From contig MESS01000143.1 in the NCBI GenBank assembly GCA_001771055.1, positions 15,545-21,605 of the forward strand: DNA of 6,061 nt, given 5' to 3'. This DNA comes from Caldithrix sp. RBG_13_44_9 (lineage in GTDB: Bacteria; Calditrichota; Calditrichia; RBG-13-44-9). The position numbers were made by a program, and so were the translations under genes. Positions 1 to 6,061 of the stretch are shown here, in pieces (the first letter of the stretch is position 1; every line of letters begins with the position of its first letter). A model generated the notes under the pieces. It had not been told where the DNA came from and did not search any database. It saw nothing but the letters and a program-made list of their open reading frames with translations.

Positions 1-3
1 AGG

Positions 4-498
4 TCAATTGATTAGATCCAAATAGGCCCGCAGCATTTCTTTTCCCTGGATAGTATTTACCGAGAGCCAGATAAGTTTGTTATGGTGAGTAAAGACAAAG
101 TGGGTTTGTCCCATCCCGAAACAGCGGTAAATATTTTTGCCATCCAGTTCGACAAATTCCCCTCCGATAAAAATCGAATTTTGCGATGAGATTTTTTCAG
201 TCATACGCAGTAATTCTTTCCTGGCCAGCTCCTCAGTTTGATAACCTGACACATAGACGGTTATAGGTCCATTCTCTCCCAGGTAAAAACCTATTTCACT
301 TTCCGGCGGCGTCACTACTTTTCCGTGAATTTTATCTACCCACTGTCTGGCCTCGATACCAGTAAGTTTTTTTTCCAGTCGACAGGACATGAAACTGGAA
401 GGGATATAAGTAACCTCCTGAGAACAGCGGAAATAAATCACCGCCACCAGGAAAGCAAGAATGGTTGAAGAAAAGGTAAAGTTTTTGTTCTTCATCAT
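4..498 (-). CDS. Small membrane-anchored protein of unknown function
   Basis: I do not recognise this 164-residue protein. Two adjacent ATG codons (498-496 and 495-493) could both serve as start, and neither has a strong Shine-Dalgarno sequence. The N-terminus is a short positively charged segment (MMKNKN) followed by one hydrophobic stretch at about 9-23, so it is either a signal anchor or a signal peptide. A Cys at 25 follows it, but VIYFRC lacks the small residues of a normal lipobox, so lipidation is doubtful. The rest is a compact mixed alpha/beta domain outside the cytoplasm: strand VYVSGYQ (81-87), charged helix TEELARKELLRMTEKI (88-103), strands around IFIGGEFVELDG, CFGMGQTHFVFTHHN and KLIWLSVNTI, and a last helix ending at the stop. 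Other cysteines are C39 and C126. No catalytic motif is visible. It lies 57 bases after the M2 gene in the same direction and is probably the last gene of the unit within this window. Confidence 0.75.
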   Translation of the reverse strand: MMKNKNFTFSSTILAFLVAVIYFRCSQEVTYIPSSFMSCRLEKKLTGIEARQWVDKIHGKVVTPPESEIGFYLGENGPITVYVSGYQTEELARKELLRMTEKISSQNSIFIGGEFVELDGKNIYRCFGMGQTHFVFTHHNKLIWLSVNTIQGKEMLRAYLDLIN

Positions 499-512
499 AA
501 CTCTAAGGTAAT

Positions 513-550
513 AGCAGGGAATCCTGGAATTAACCAGAAATCCCCTGGCT
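513..550 (-). other. Imperfect stem-loop between the M2 gene and the small membrane-protein gene
   Basis: An interrupted inverted repeat fills most of the 57-base gap. The inner arms are CTGG (524-527) and CCAG (534-537) around an AATTAA loop. Further out, GGGA (517-520) pairs with TCCC (541-544), and AGC (513-515) with GCT (548-550), with mismatches and a bulge between. In the transcribed direction no T run follows it, so it does not look like an intrinsic terminator. It ends about 14 bases before the next ATG, so it could influence translation or mRNA processing. The pairing is seen in the sequence; any role is inferred. Confidence 0.35.
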
Positions 551-555
551 TACTT

Positions 556-2352
556 TTAGAGAGTTTCAGGAAGGGTATATTTTCGACCTTTGTTGGCTTT
601 TTTCAGATAATCCAGCAGCGGCTGGAAATAATTCAACATAGATTGAGCACTCATCTCCTGTCCGATAGTTGCCTGCAGCAGCTGTCGCCAGTCCTGGGTT
701 TTGCCCGGACCCATGACTTTCTTCAGGAATTCCCCCACCTCTTTACTGTCATAGTAGTTCGTTGAATGCGGATTCTGCTGCAGGATGTTTTTAGTAATAT
801 ATTCGTGGAACTGGAAAAGCAAAACATACGATAATCCGTAATCATAATACTGGGCGGCATCATCATTGATATGAGTTTTGGTAGAGGGATCGCAATACTC
901 TTCACCCCTGGTTGAGGGAGGAACAATACCCTGATACTTTTGCACCAGCTCCCACCATTTTTGGTTGAATTGTTCAGCCGGGAGTCGATTAGTATATAAT
1001 TCGTATTCAAATTCGGTCATCACCCCGCAAGACCAGGGCATGAAGATGATGTAATTCAGGGATTCTTTTAACAGAGTTTTCATCTCATCGGTTTTGCTAT
1101 CTGCCGGGATTAAATTTTTCTGTGCCAGGAAAGGTTTCTGCATGGCGGCCAAGCCCATCAGGGATCCGATTGCTTCATGAAAAGCCCGGTTGGCTCCACC
1201 TCTCAACAATAACGGGATATTCTGATTGGTATAAGCAACATAATAGTAAATGTGGCCGAGTTCATGATGGACCGTCTCATACCATTCGGCATTAGGGATC
1301 ACGCTCATCAGACTGCGAATGTCCTGGTTTAAATCCATATGCCAGGCGGAAGCATGATTGTTCTTTTTGTACCCGGCATCTTGCGGAAGGGGATAGAGAC
1401 TGGATTTTTCCCAGAAGCTCTGGGGCAGGGAAGGAAATCCCAGGCTTATGTAAAATTGTTCTCCCTGCTGCATGATCCATTCACTGGTTTTGGTTCGCAA
1501 TATTGCATCCAGATCCATTCCTTTAACCGTTACCAGGGTAGTCCAATCCTGGCCCCAGCGGTTGGGCAGCCAGTGGGCCGGTAAATAATCCGGTACCTTC
1601 TTTTCGCCATATTTTTTGGCTAATTCGTAACGGGCATAGGTATGAAGTTCGCGGTACAGGGGCCAGATCTCGGAAACCAGTTGACGGTTCAGCTTCATCA
1701 TCTCTTCGGTGCCGATGCCAAAATCGGAAACCTGATAGCTGAAATAATCAGGGTACCCCAGGGCTTCTACCGTCTGGTTCCTCAGATGCTGCAGCTTGAT
1801 CAGGCCAGACCTGAGATTTTTTCCTACTTCCTTACTGGCTTCCCAGGCCTGCAGCCTTTTTTTGAGATTGGTCTCTTCATTCAGAATTGCATCGATATCG
1901 TTGGTACTAACTGATTTTTTATTGATCTGGAAATCAAATCCGTACAATTTTTCAACTTGCTCGGTTTCAGCTTTTATCCGTTCCTTTACCAGTTCTGTCA
2001 CTGTTTGTGGATTATTGGCGGCGAGATACAACATGACTTCTAACTGTTTGATTTGCAGAGGAAGAAGTTTTTCTCTTTTCTTTAAAAAATTCTGAATGGT
2101 CTCAATATTCTTAACACTTCCGGTAAAATTAGCCAGAGCCTCATTGGCTTTACGGGTAGCTATCGCGTTGCTGGAATCTCCTTCAACGATCCGGGTGTTG
2201 CTGGCCCACTCTGCCCGGGAGGATGTATAATACAGCTGTTGATATTCCTGGCTGTAGGCATCAATAAATTTTTGAACTTCCTGCTGCAAGTTGGCGGGTG
2301 TTTCACATCCAGCTAAAAAAAGCATGGTAATAAATAGAAAAATTTTTCTCAT
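556..2352 (-). CDS. M2-family (ACE-like) dipeptidyl carboxypeptidase lipoprotein
   Basis: This is a zinc peptidase of the angiotensin-converting-enzyme family, expected to remove dipeptides from the C-terminus of peptides outside the cytoplasm. A lipoprotein signal is clear: MRK, hydrophobic core, then LAGC with lipidated C16. Family landmarks follow in order: NRWGQDW (264-270; Q268 matches the substrate-carboxylate Gln), HASAW (333-337), the zinc helix HHELGH (362-367; H363 and H367 ligands, E364 catalytic), FHEAIG (391-396; E393 third ligand), KTH (492-494), Y502 and Y505, FQFHE (513-517) and the C-terminal MSAQSMLNYFQPLLDYL. The carboxylate-binding set Q268, K492 and Y502 is kept, so the enzyme should be active. 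At 598 residues it is one catalytic domain, the usual bacterial form. Differences from animal ACE are D504 in place of the chloride-binding Arg, S397 in place of Asp415, N332 in place of a disulfide Cys, and two extra residues between the zinc motif and third ligand. The ATG is supported by a strong Shine-Dalgarno sequence. Confidence 0.95.
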   Translation of the reverse strand: MRKIFLFITMLFLAGCETPANLQQEVQKFIDAYSQEYQQLYYTSSRAEWASNTRIVEGDSSNAIATRKANEALANFTGSVKNIETIQNFLKKREKLLPLQIKQLEVMLYLAANNPQTVTELVKERIKAETEQVEKLYGFDFQINKKSVSTNDIDAILNEETNLKKRLQAWEASKEVGKNLRSGLIKLQHLRNQTVEALGYPDYFSYQVSDFGIGTEEMMKLNRQLVSEIWPLYRELHTYARYELAKKYGEKKVPDYLPAHWLPNRWGQDWTTLVTVKGMDLDAILRTKTSEWIMQQGEQFYISLGFPSLPQSFWEKSSLYPLPQDAGYKKNNHASAWHMDLNQDIRSLMSVIPNAEWYETVHHELGHIYYYVAYTNQNIPLLLRGGANRAFHEAIGSLMGLAAMQKPFLAQKNLIPADSKTDEMKTLLKESLNYIIFMPWSCGVMTEFEYELYTNRLPAEQFNQKWWELVQKYQGIVPPSTRGEEYCDPSTKTHINDDAAQYYDYGLSYVLLFQFHEYITKNILQQNPHSTNYYDSKEVGEFLKKVMGPGKTQDWRQLLQATIGQEMSAQSMLNYFQPLLDYLKKANKGRKYTLPETL

Positions 2353-2362
2353 AAATCTTTTC

Positions 2363-2368
2363 CCTCCT
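2363..2368 (-). promoter_or_regulatory. Shine-Dalgarno site of the M2 peptidase gene
   Basis: On the minus strand AGGAGG, within AAAAGGAGGGAAAAG, lies 10 bases before the ATG at 2352-2350. It is the only strong Shine-Dalgarno match ahead of a start in this window. It decides the start in favour of the Met that begins the lipoprotein signal rather than the in-frame Met at residue 10. Confidence 0.8.
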
Positions 2369-2422
2369 TTTCAATATTTAAACATTTTGTCAGCAGTTAT
2401 TTTAAAGGTTCTCTCAATACAA

Positions 2423-2436
2423 AAAAATCGATTTTT
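2423..2436. other. Perfect AT-rich palindrome between the DUF5686 and M2 genes
   Basis: The 14-base sequence AAAAATCGATTTTT is its own reverse complement. It starts 4 bases after the DUF5686 stop codon, and on the minus strand it is followed by two more T residues, giving a run of seven. As RNA it could form only a five-pair A-U stem with a TCGA loop, which is weak for an intrinsic terminator. It could be an operator-like site or chance in AT-rich spacer. The rest of the 88-base gap shows no promoter I trust, though the gap is the longest in the unit and a secondary promoter for the M2 gene is possible. Confidence 0.35.
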
Positions 2437-2440
2437 ACAT

Positions 2441-4825
2441 TTAGAAAATTCTTGATAGAGTAAAGCCGGCATAGAATTCTTTTTTATCTAAGCGCTGGGT
2501 AAAATCGATCCGGAAAAAATTGAACAGACCATTCACCGAAAGACCAATTTCATGATGAAAGCGGTCCTGGTAAACCGGTTGGTATGAAAGTTCTTTTTGA
2601 GGGTCTTCTTCAATCCAGGTTCTTCCGGAGGCCCCATGCAGAATGATCCCGATATTTTTCTGGGCCAGTTGGCGCCATCCCACGACTTCGAAGGGCAGAG
2701 TTCTGAAATTATGCTCCCAGAAAATTCCGAAATATTTTTCTCCTTCATAAGCTTTACCAATCAGAGATTTGAATGAGGGAAAGGGAGAAAAAATCTGCAG
2801 TGCTCCATCCAGAGTTCCAAAACGTTGTGGTGGAAGACTGCCGCTGGAGGTTCCTGCCGCCAGCCGGATATCAAAGGCATTTGGCAGAAGCCGGCGCCTC
2901 AAAAATGTGGGAATTCTTAAATCCAGGGCAGCTTTAAACAGGCGGTAGTTAAAATCACTTTTAATGATTTCTGAGGGACAGAATTCAGCCAATAATGTCA
3001 AGTGATTCTGGCCGATAATTCCGAAGGGAATATAGTCCTCTCCGGCGGTTAGCTGAAAATTAAGGGAACGCAGTTCTCCAACAGGCAGAACCGGATTCTC
3101 CCGCTGAATGACATCCCGCCCCAGCAGATTAAAATCCGTACTCTTCGATAGATTCTGGTGATTTTCAAAATTATATCCCAAAGTAAGCCGGGATTGAAGA
3201 ACAGGCAGGGCCAAGGATATGTCGAAGTTGAACTTACGGTTCCGGAAAAAGTCGTAATAGTCCCGGTACCCCAGCAAAGTATGAACACTGCTGAAAAGGA
3301 GAGGATAGAGACTGGTGGAATATCGGGTGTCGGTATTCTCATAATATCCAATCCTGCTTTTCCAGCGGGATTTTTCCCCGGGTAAAAGTGTGACCTGTCC
3401 TCCGTAAAACCAGTCATCATGTCCGGTTTTATACCCACCGAAGAGATCAAGCTTGAGGTGAGGAACGGAAAACGATTTCTTCAATCCAATAGTGAGTTCA
3501 TCCACCCGGTCAAAATGCAGCACCGGACTGATGTCTTTGAGCAGATTCGTTTTCCTTTTCTGTTCCTGATCAGTACCATCATCTCCTTCCACCTCCACTT
3601 TTACAAAGCGGGCCAAGGGTCCGGTCGGACGGTAAGCCTTTTCCAGGGTCATGGTGCTGTCCAGGGTGGCATAAGCGTTTTCTTCCAATTCTGAGAAGGG
3701 CACAACTTCAGGATTGCTGGTAAAGATGCTGTCCGGATTTTGAGTGATGGTGGTTGAGTCCACCGTGAATTGTTCTTTTTCTGTGAAAAGCGAATCCGGT
3801 AGAACTGGATTTATCTGATAATCGCTCAAACGTGAGATCCAGCGGATGATGATAGAGGGGAAATGCAGACCGATGAAACCGACTTTGATACTTCCGTTGA
3901 CCCTGAGATCAATAGGAATCCAGTATTTAGTTCCAAAGTTGTTGAATTGCTGCTGGTAACCCAGATTAAAATTTTCAATCGGTGGCGGGAATAATACGGC
4001 CTCATTGGGTTTCAGGTCGACTTCCAGCAAGGCAAAATCCTGATCCAGGACCGCAATTTTTCCGATAAACATGGGCTGTAACTTATTGCGTGGTTCAACC
4101 GAGATATCATAAACCAACTGGTTATCTCGCTGACGCTTTCCCTCCAGGTGAAACTGGTAGTGATCCAATGCATCCGGATGGGTGACCCCGATCAGCTTAA
4201 ATCCGGCGATTTCAATATCATCATCATACAGGTTGGTAATCACACCGACGCCGGCAAAATTTTCATCCGCACTGAGATTAGAAGTCTGCCTTCGGGATTT
4301 AATAATTTCCCGGGTACCTTTGTCGCGACTCCAGTAGCTGATGGAAATACTTTCCATAATAGAAGTAATGCTGGTGTCATTTTCCAGAACCACCCGGGTA
4401 TAGGCATTAGCCTGGTAGGTATTCAGAGTGGCCCGCCATTCTTTTTTACGCCGGATTACCTCACGCATGATGCGGACTGCCGGATCTTCATCTGTCACGA
4501 CTATGGGTTCCAGTTCGTAACTGACCGGCGTAAGCAGGATATCCTGCCGATCGCTGGATTCGGTTTCGATTCTTACTTTTTCGGTAGCATATCCGATATA
4601 GCTGACGATAAGTGTTGCCGGTAATTCATCCAATTTTAGGATGTAAAATCCCTGATCATTGCTGATGGTACCTTTCAGTGTTCCTTCGATCTGAATATTG
4701 GCTGCCGGCAATGATTGCCGGCTATCACGATCTTTGATACTGCCTTCAATCACTTTTTGGGCGGCAGCAGGACGAATGAATAAAAAGTACAGTAGAGCCA
4801 AGAACGGCCAGGAATTTCTTATCAT
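2441..4825 (-). CDS. Outer-membrane protein with carboxypeptidase-regulatory-like domain and DUF5686 region
   Basis: The product is a probable outer-membrane beta-barrel protein of unknown function, in the group annotated as DUF5686 with a carboxypeptidase-regulatory-like domain. A signal peptide covers about 1-22 (hydrophobic core, then PAAAQ, cleavage likely before Q23). Residues about 24-105 form the regulatory-like beta-sandwich, with the usual sequence features VIEGSIKD, LPAANIQIEGT, GTISNDQGFY and VSYIGYAT; the same fold begins SusC-type TonB-dependent receptors. From about 110 on is the DUF5686 region. A polar, acidic, Ser/Thr-rich stretch (about 340-430) separates a first beta-rich part from the C-terminal barrel (about 435-794), which alternates hydrophobic and polar residues and ends in FTLSRIF, with the terminal Phe typical of barrel proteins. 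No plug domain or TonB box is evident, so it is not a full TonB-dependent receptor. There is no clear Shine-Dalgarno sequence before the ATG. It starts 22 bases after the M64 stop, so translational coupling is plausible. Confidence 0.85.
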   Translation of the reverse strand: MIRNSWPFLALLYFLFIRPAAAQKVIEGSIKDRDSRQSLPAANIQIEGTLKGTISNDQGFYILKLDELPATLIVSYIGYATEKVRIETESSDRQDILLTPVSYELEPIVVTDEDPAVRIMREVIRRKKEWRATLNTYQANAYTRVVLENDTSITSIMESISISYWSRDKGTREIIKSRRQTSNLSADENFAGVGVITNLYDDDIEIAGFKLIGVTHPDALDHYQFHLEGKRQRDNQLVYDISVEPRNKLQPMFIGKIAVLDQDFALLEVDLKPNEAVLFPPPIENFNLGYQQQFNNFGTKYWIPIDLRVNGSIKVGFIGLHFPSIIIRWISRLSDYQINPVLPDSLFTEKEQFTVDSTTITQNPDSIFTSNPEVVPFSELEENAYATLDSTMTLEKAYRPTGPLARFVKVEVEGDDGTDQEQKRKTNLLKDISPVLHFDRVDELTIGLKKSFSVPHLKLDLFGGYKTGHDDWFYGGQVTLLPGEKSRWKSRIGYYENTDTRYSTSLYPLLFSSVHTLLGYRDYYDFFRNRKFNFDISLALPVLQSRLTLGYNFENHQNLSKSTDFNLLGRDVIQRENPVLPVGELRSLNFQLTAGEDYIPFGIIGQNHLTLLAEFCPSEIIKSDFNYRLFKAALDLRIPTFLRRRLLPNAFDIRLAAGTSSGSLPPQRFGTLDGALQIFSPFPSFKSLIGKAYEGEKYFGIFWEHNFRTLPFEVVGWRQLAQKNIGIILHGASGRTWIEEDPQKELSYQPVYQDRFHHEIGLSVNGLFNFFRIDFTQRLDKKEFYAGFTLSRIF

Positions 4826-4847
4826 ACAAACAGCCGGGATATCCGAT

Positions 4848-6061
4848 TTATTCCGAGTAATATTTTATTACCTGAATGATGGCATTTTCACAGACTTTGC
4901 AAAACGGTTTGTTCCCCTTAGTGAACATCATACAGTCAATCATCGGGCGGTAAAGTCCTTTGGAAGCATAACCGGCACCCTCAAATACTCCCACTTTTCC
5001 GAAATATTTACTCTTCTGTAAAAATGCATCTACTTTTAAAGCATGACTGCGGGAAAGATTCTCCGATTCTTCCTCAATCTGCTGAATGACATTTTGAGGA
5101 GCTTTTTCTCTTTTCAGCCTGGCAATTTTTTCCGTCAATTCTTCCCGGATTTTCTGATATTCCAGATCCATCTGATCATAGGCTTCTTTCTCCCAAAGAG
5201 TTGGAATTTTAATTTTAGGAGAAAGCAGATTATTCCATTTGACCTCATTGGGATTCAGCAGGGCAGTAATGTTTGGTTCAATCGGTTCAATGCCGACAGG
5301 ATAAAATTCATTATAAGCAGTGGAGGAAGTATAATACTCGTCAGCTAGACCGGCGAACGAATGACCAAATTCATGAATGAAAATATATTCATGCCATTGA
5401 TTATCGGTAGTAAAGGTCAGGTAAAAGTTATAGATACCGCCTCCGCCATATTTTTTATGATTGATCATTATAAGTAAAGCATCGTAAGGGACATGGGCGG
5501 CAATGTCCCGCAGATTTTTATTATCCTCAGTCAACAGGTAACGATCTGAACCGAGGGAGTTAAAGGTAGTATTGAGTGCGGTGCTTTGATAAATCTGGGC
5601 ACGGGGATCGTCGGTACCGCTTTCATCTGAGAATTTTAACACCCCGTAAATATTAAAACTGGTCTGAAAAGATTTATAGGGTTGATGGGAAAACAGTAAT
5701 CCTGAGAATTTATTCAGATCCTCAATAAATTTGGCCTCCTCTATGGCAGTATAACCTTCCCCGATGATTGCCATATCAACTTTGGTTCCGGGATCTCCGT
5801 TTCTCAGGGCTTCGTAGACTTTAACTCCTTTAATCCAGTCCTCGGTGTTGATCTCCAGACTTTTGGGGTCAATCTCCTGAGAGAACAGCAGATGCAGTTG
5901 ATTCTGGCGGTCGCGGTTCTCCAGGGCAAATCTGATCTTATTGCGGGGATAGGGAATGATGGCTGTTTCGTGATAGCTGCGTTTGACTCCGGCCAGGGCC
6001 GCAGCGGAAGTTTTATATTCCCCGCAATAACTGTCAAATCCCCTGGAATAGATCAATTGTC
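4848..6061 (-). CDS. M64-family (IgA-peptidase-like) zinc metallopeptidase, 5' partial
   Basis: This is a zinc-dependent peptidase of the M64 family; substrate and exact cleavage are unknown. The gene runs off the right edge. The apparent first codon (6056-6054) is TTG preceded in frame by CAA, and the residues LIYSRGFDSY look like the internal end of the family's N-terminal domain, so this Leu is not the start and the signal peptide plus early N-domain are missing. Counting that Leu as residue 1, the zinc motif is HEFGH at 228-232 (E229 catalytic), followed by GLADEY at 236-241, with D239 a possible third ligand. Just upstream is the family-like KKYGGGGIYNFY (201-212). Residues about 290-345 are charged and helical, a likely coiled-coil hairpin. 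The C-terminus has RPMIDCMM (370-377), possibly a Met-turn, and CKVC (C386, C389). The stop lies 22 bases before the next gene, so the two are probably cotranscribed. The family call is firm; export is inferred from the family and neighbours. Confidence 0.9.
   Translation of the reverse strand, partial: QLIYSRGFDSYCGEYKTSAAALAGVKRSYHETAIIPYPRNKIRFALENRDRQNQLHLLFSQEIDPKSLEINTEDWIKGVKVYEALRNGDPGTKVDMAIIGEGYTAIEEAKFIEDLNKFSGLLFSHQPYKSFQTSFNIYGVLKFSDESGTDDPRAQIYQSTALNTTFNSLGSDRYLLTEDNKNLRDIAAHVPYDALLIMINHKKYGGGGIYNFYLTFTTDNQWHEYIFIHEFGHSFAGLADEYYTSSTAYNEFYPVGIEPIEPNITALLNPNEVKWNNLLSPKIKIPTLWEKEAYDQMDLEYQKIREELTEKIARLKREKAPQNVIQQIEEESENLSRSHALKVDAFLQKSKYFGKVGVFEGAGYASKGLYRPMIDCMMFTKGNKPFCKVCENAIIQVIKYYSE

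Noticed and set aside
420..430. A lipobox in the small membrane protein around C25
   Set aside because: The residues before the Cys are bulky and charged (YFR) instead of the small residues required, so a signal anchor is more likely.
723..1010. Open frames overlapping the M2 gene on both strands, such as this 95-codon minus-strand frame
   Set aside because: The M2 frame here contains conserved family motifs, and the alternative translations look random in composition.
2353..2440. A promoter in the spacer before the M2 gene
   Set aside because: I looked for -35/-10 pairs and for the Bacteroidetes-type TTG and TAnnTTTG elements. AT-rich partial matches exist, such as TAAAAT, but none has good spacing to a partner.
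3049..3450. A 133-codon minus-strand frame within the DUF5686 gene, considered as a possible frameshift or overlapping gene
   Set aside because: The main frame continues without interruption through the barrel to a terminal Phe, so there is no frameshift, and the alternative product shows no domain.
4148..4624. A 158-codon plus-strand open frame inside the DUF5686 gene
   Set aside because: It lies wholly opposite a well-supported coding region with a signal peptide and family features; its translation has no recognisable domain and no convincing start. It is an antisense shadow.
2441..4825. A full TonB-dependent receptor (SusC-like) call for the DUF5686 protein
   Set aside because: It shares the N-terminal regulatory-like domain but shows no plug domain or TonB box, and at 794 residues with the DUF5686 pattern it fits that family better.

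Overview
The window is densely coding. It carries four genes, all on the minus strand, and reads from right to left as one probable transcription unit. All four products look extracytoplasmic. In transcription order they are: an M64-family metallopeptidase whose 5' end lies beyond the right edge of the window; a 794-residue outer-membrane protein with an N-terminal carboxypeptidase-regulatory-like domain and a DUF5686-type barrel region; a lipoprotein of the M2 (angiotensin-converting-enzyme-like) dipeptidyl carboxypeptidase family; and a small membrane-anchored protein that I do not recognise.

The organism is a Gram-negative-type bacterium, since it has a lipoprotein signal and an outer-membrane barrel ending in Phe. 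The CarboxypepD_reg-like/DUF5686 architecture is typical of Bacteroidetes and related lineages of the FCB superphylum. Base composition looks moderate (mid-40s % GC by eye). The M64 protein resembles those I associate with uncultured FCB-type lineages such as Calditrichaeota, KSB1 and Marinimicrobia. That placement is an inference from family distribution, not from a marker gene.

Layout, right to left: M64 peptidase 6061-4848 (partial); 22-base gap; DUF5686 protein 4825-2441; 88-base gap with an AT-rich palindrome and a strong Shine-Dalgarno sequence; M2 lipoprotein 2352-556; 57-base gap with an imperfect stem-loop; small protein 498-4. No stretch above 90 bases lacks a gene. I saw no tRNA, rRNA, CRISPR, insertion sequence or phage feature.

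Taken together, the genes suggest an envelope-associated peptide-processing set: an M64 endopeptidase (inferred), an M2 enzyme that removes C-terminal dipeptides at a membrane surface, and an outer-membrane barrel of unknown function. The shared direction and close spacing are seen directly. Functional cooperation is a hypothesis. The most notable molecular details are substitutions in the M2 active-site region at the position of the chloride-binding arginine of animal ACE, and a helical, charged insertion in the M64 catalytic half. None of this clearly amounts to a new defence or mobile system.
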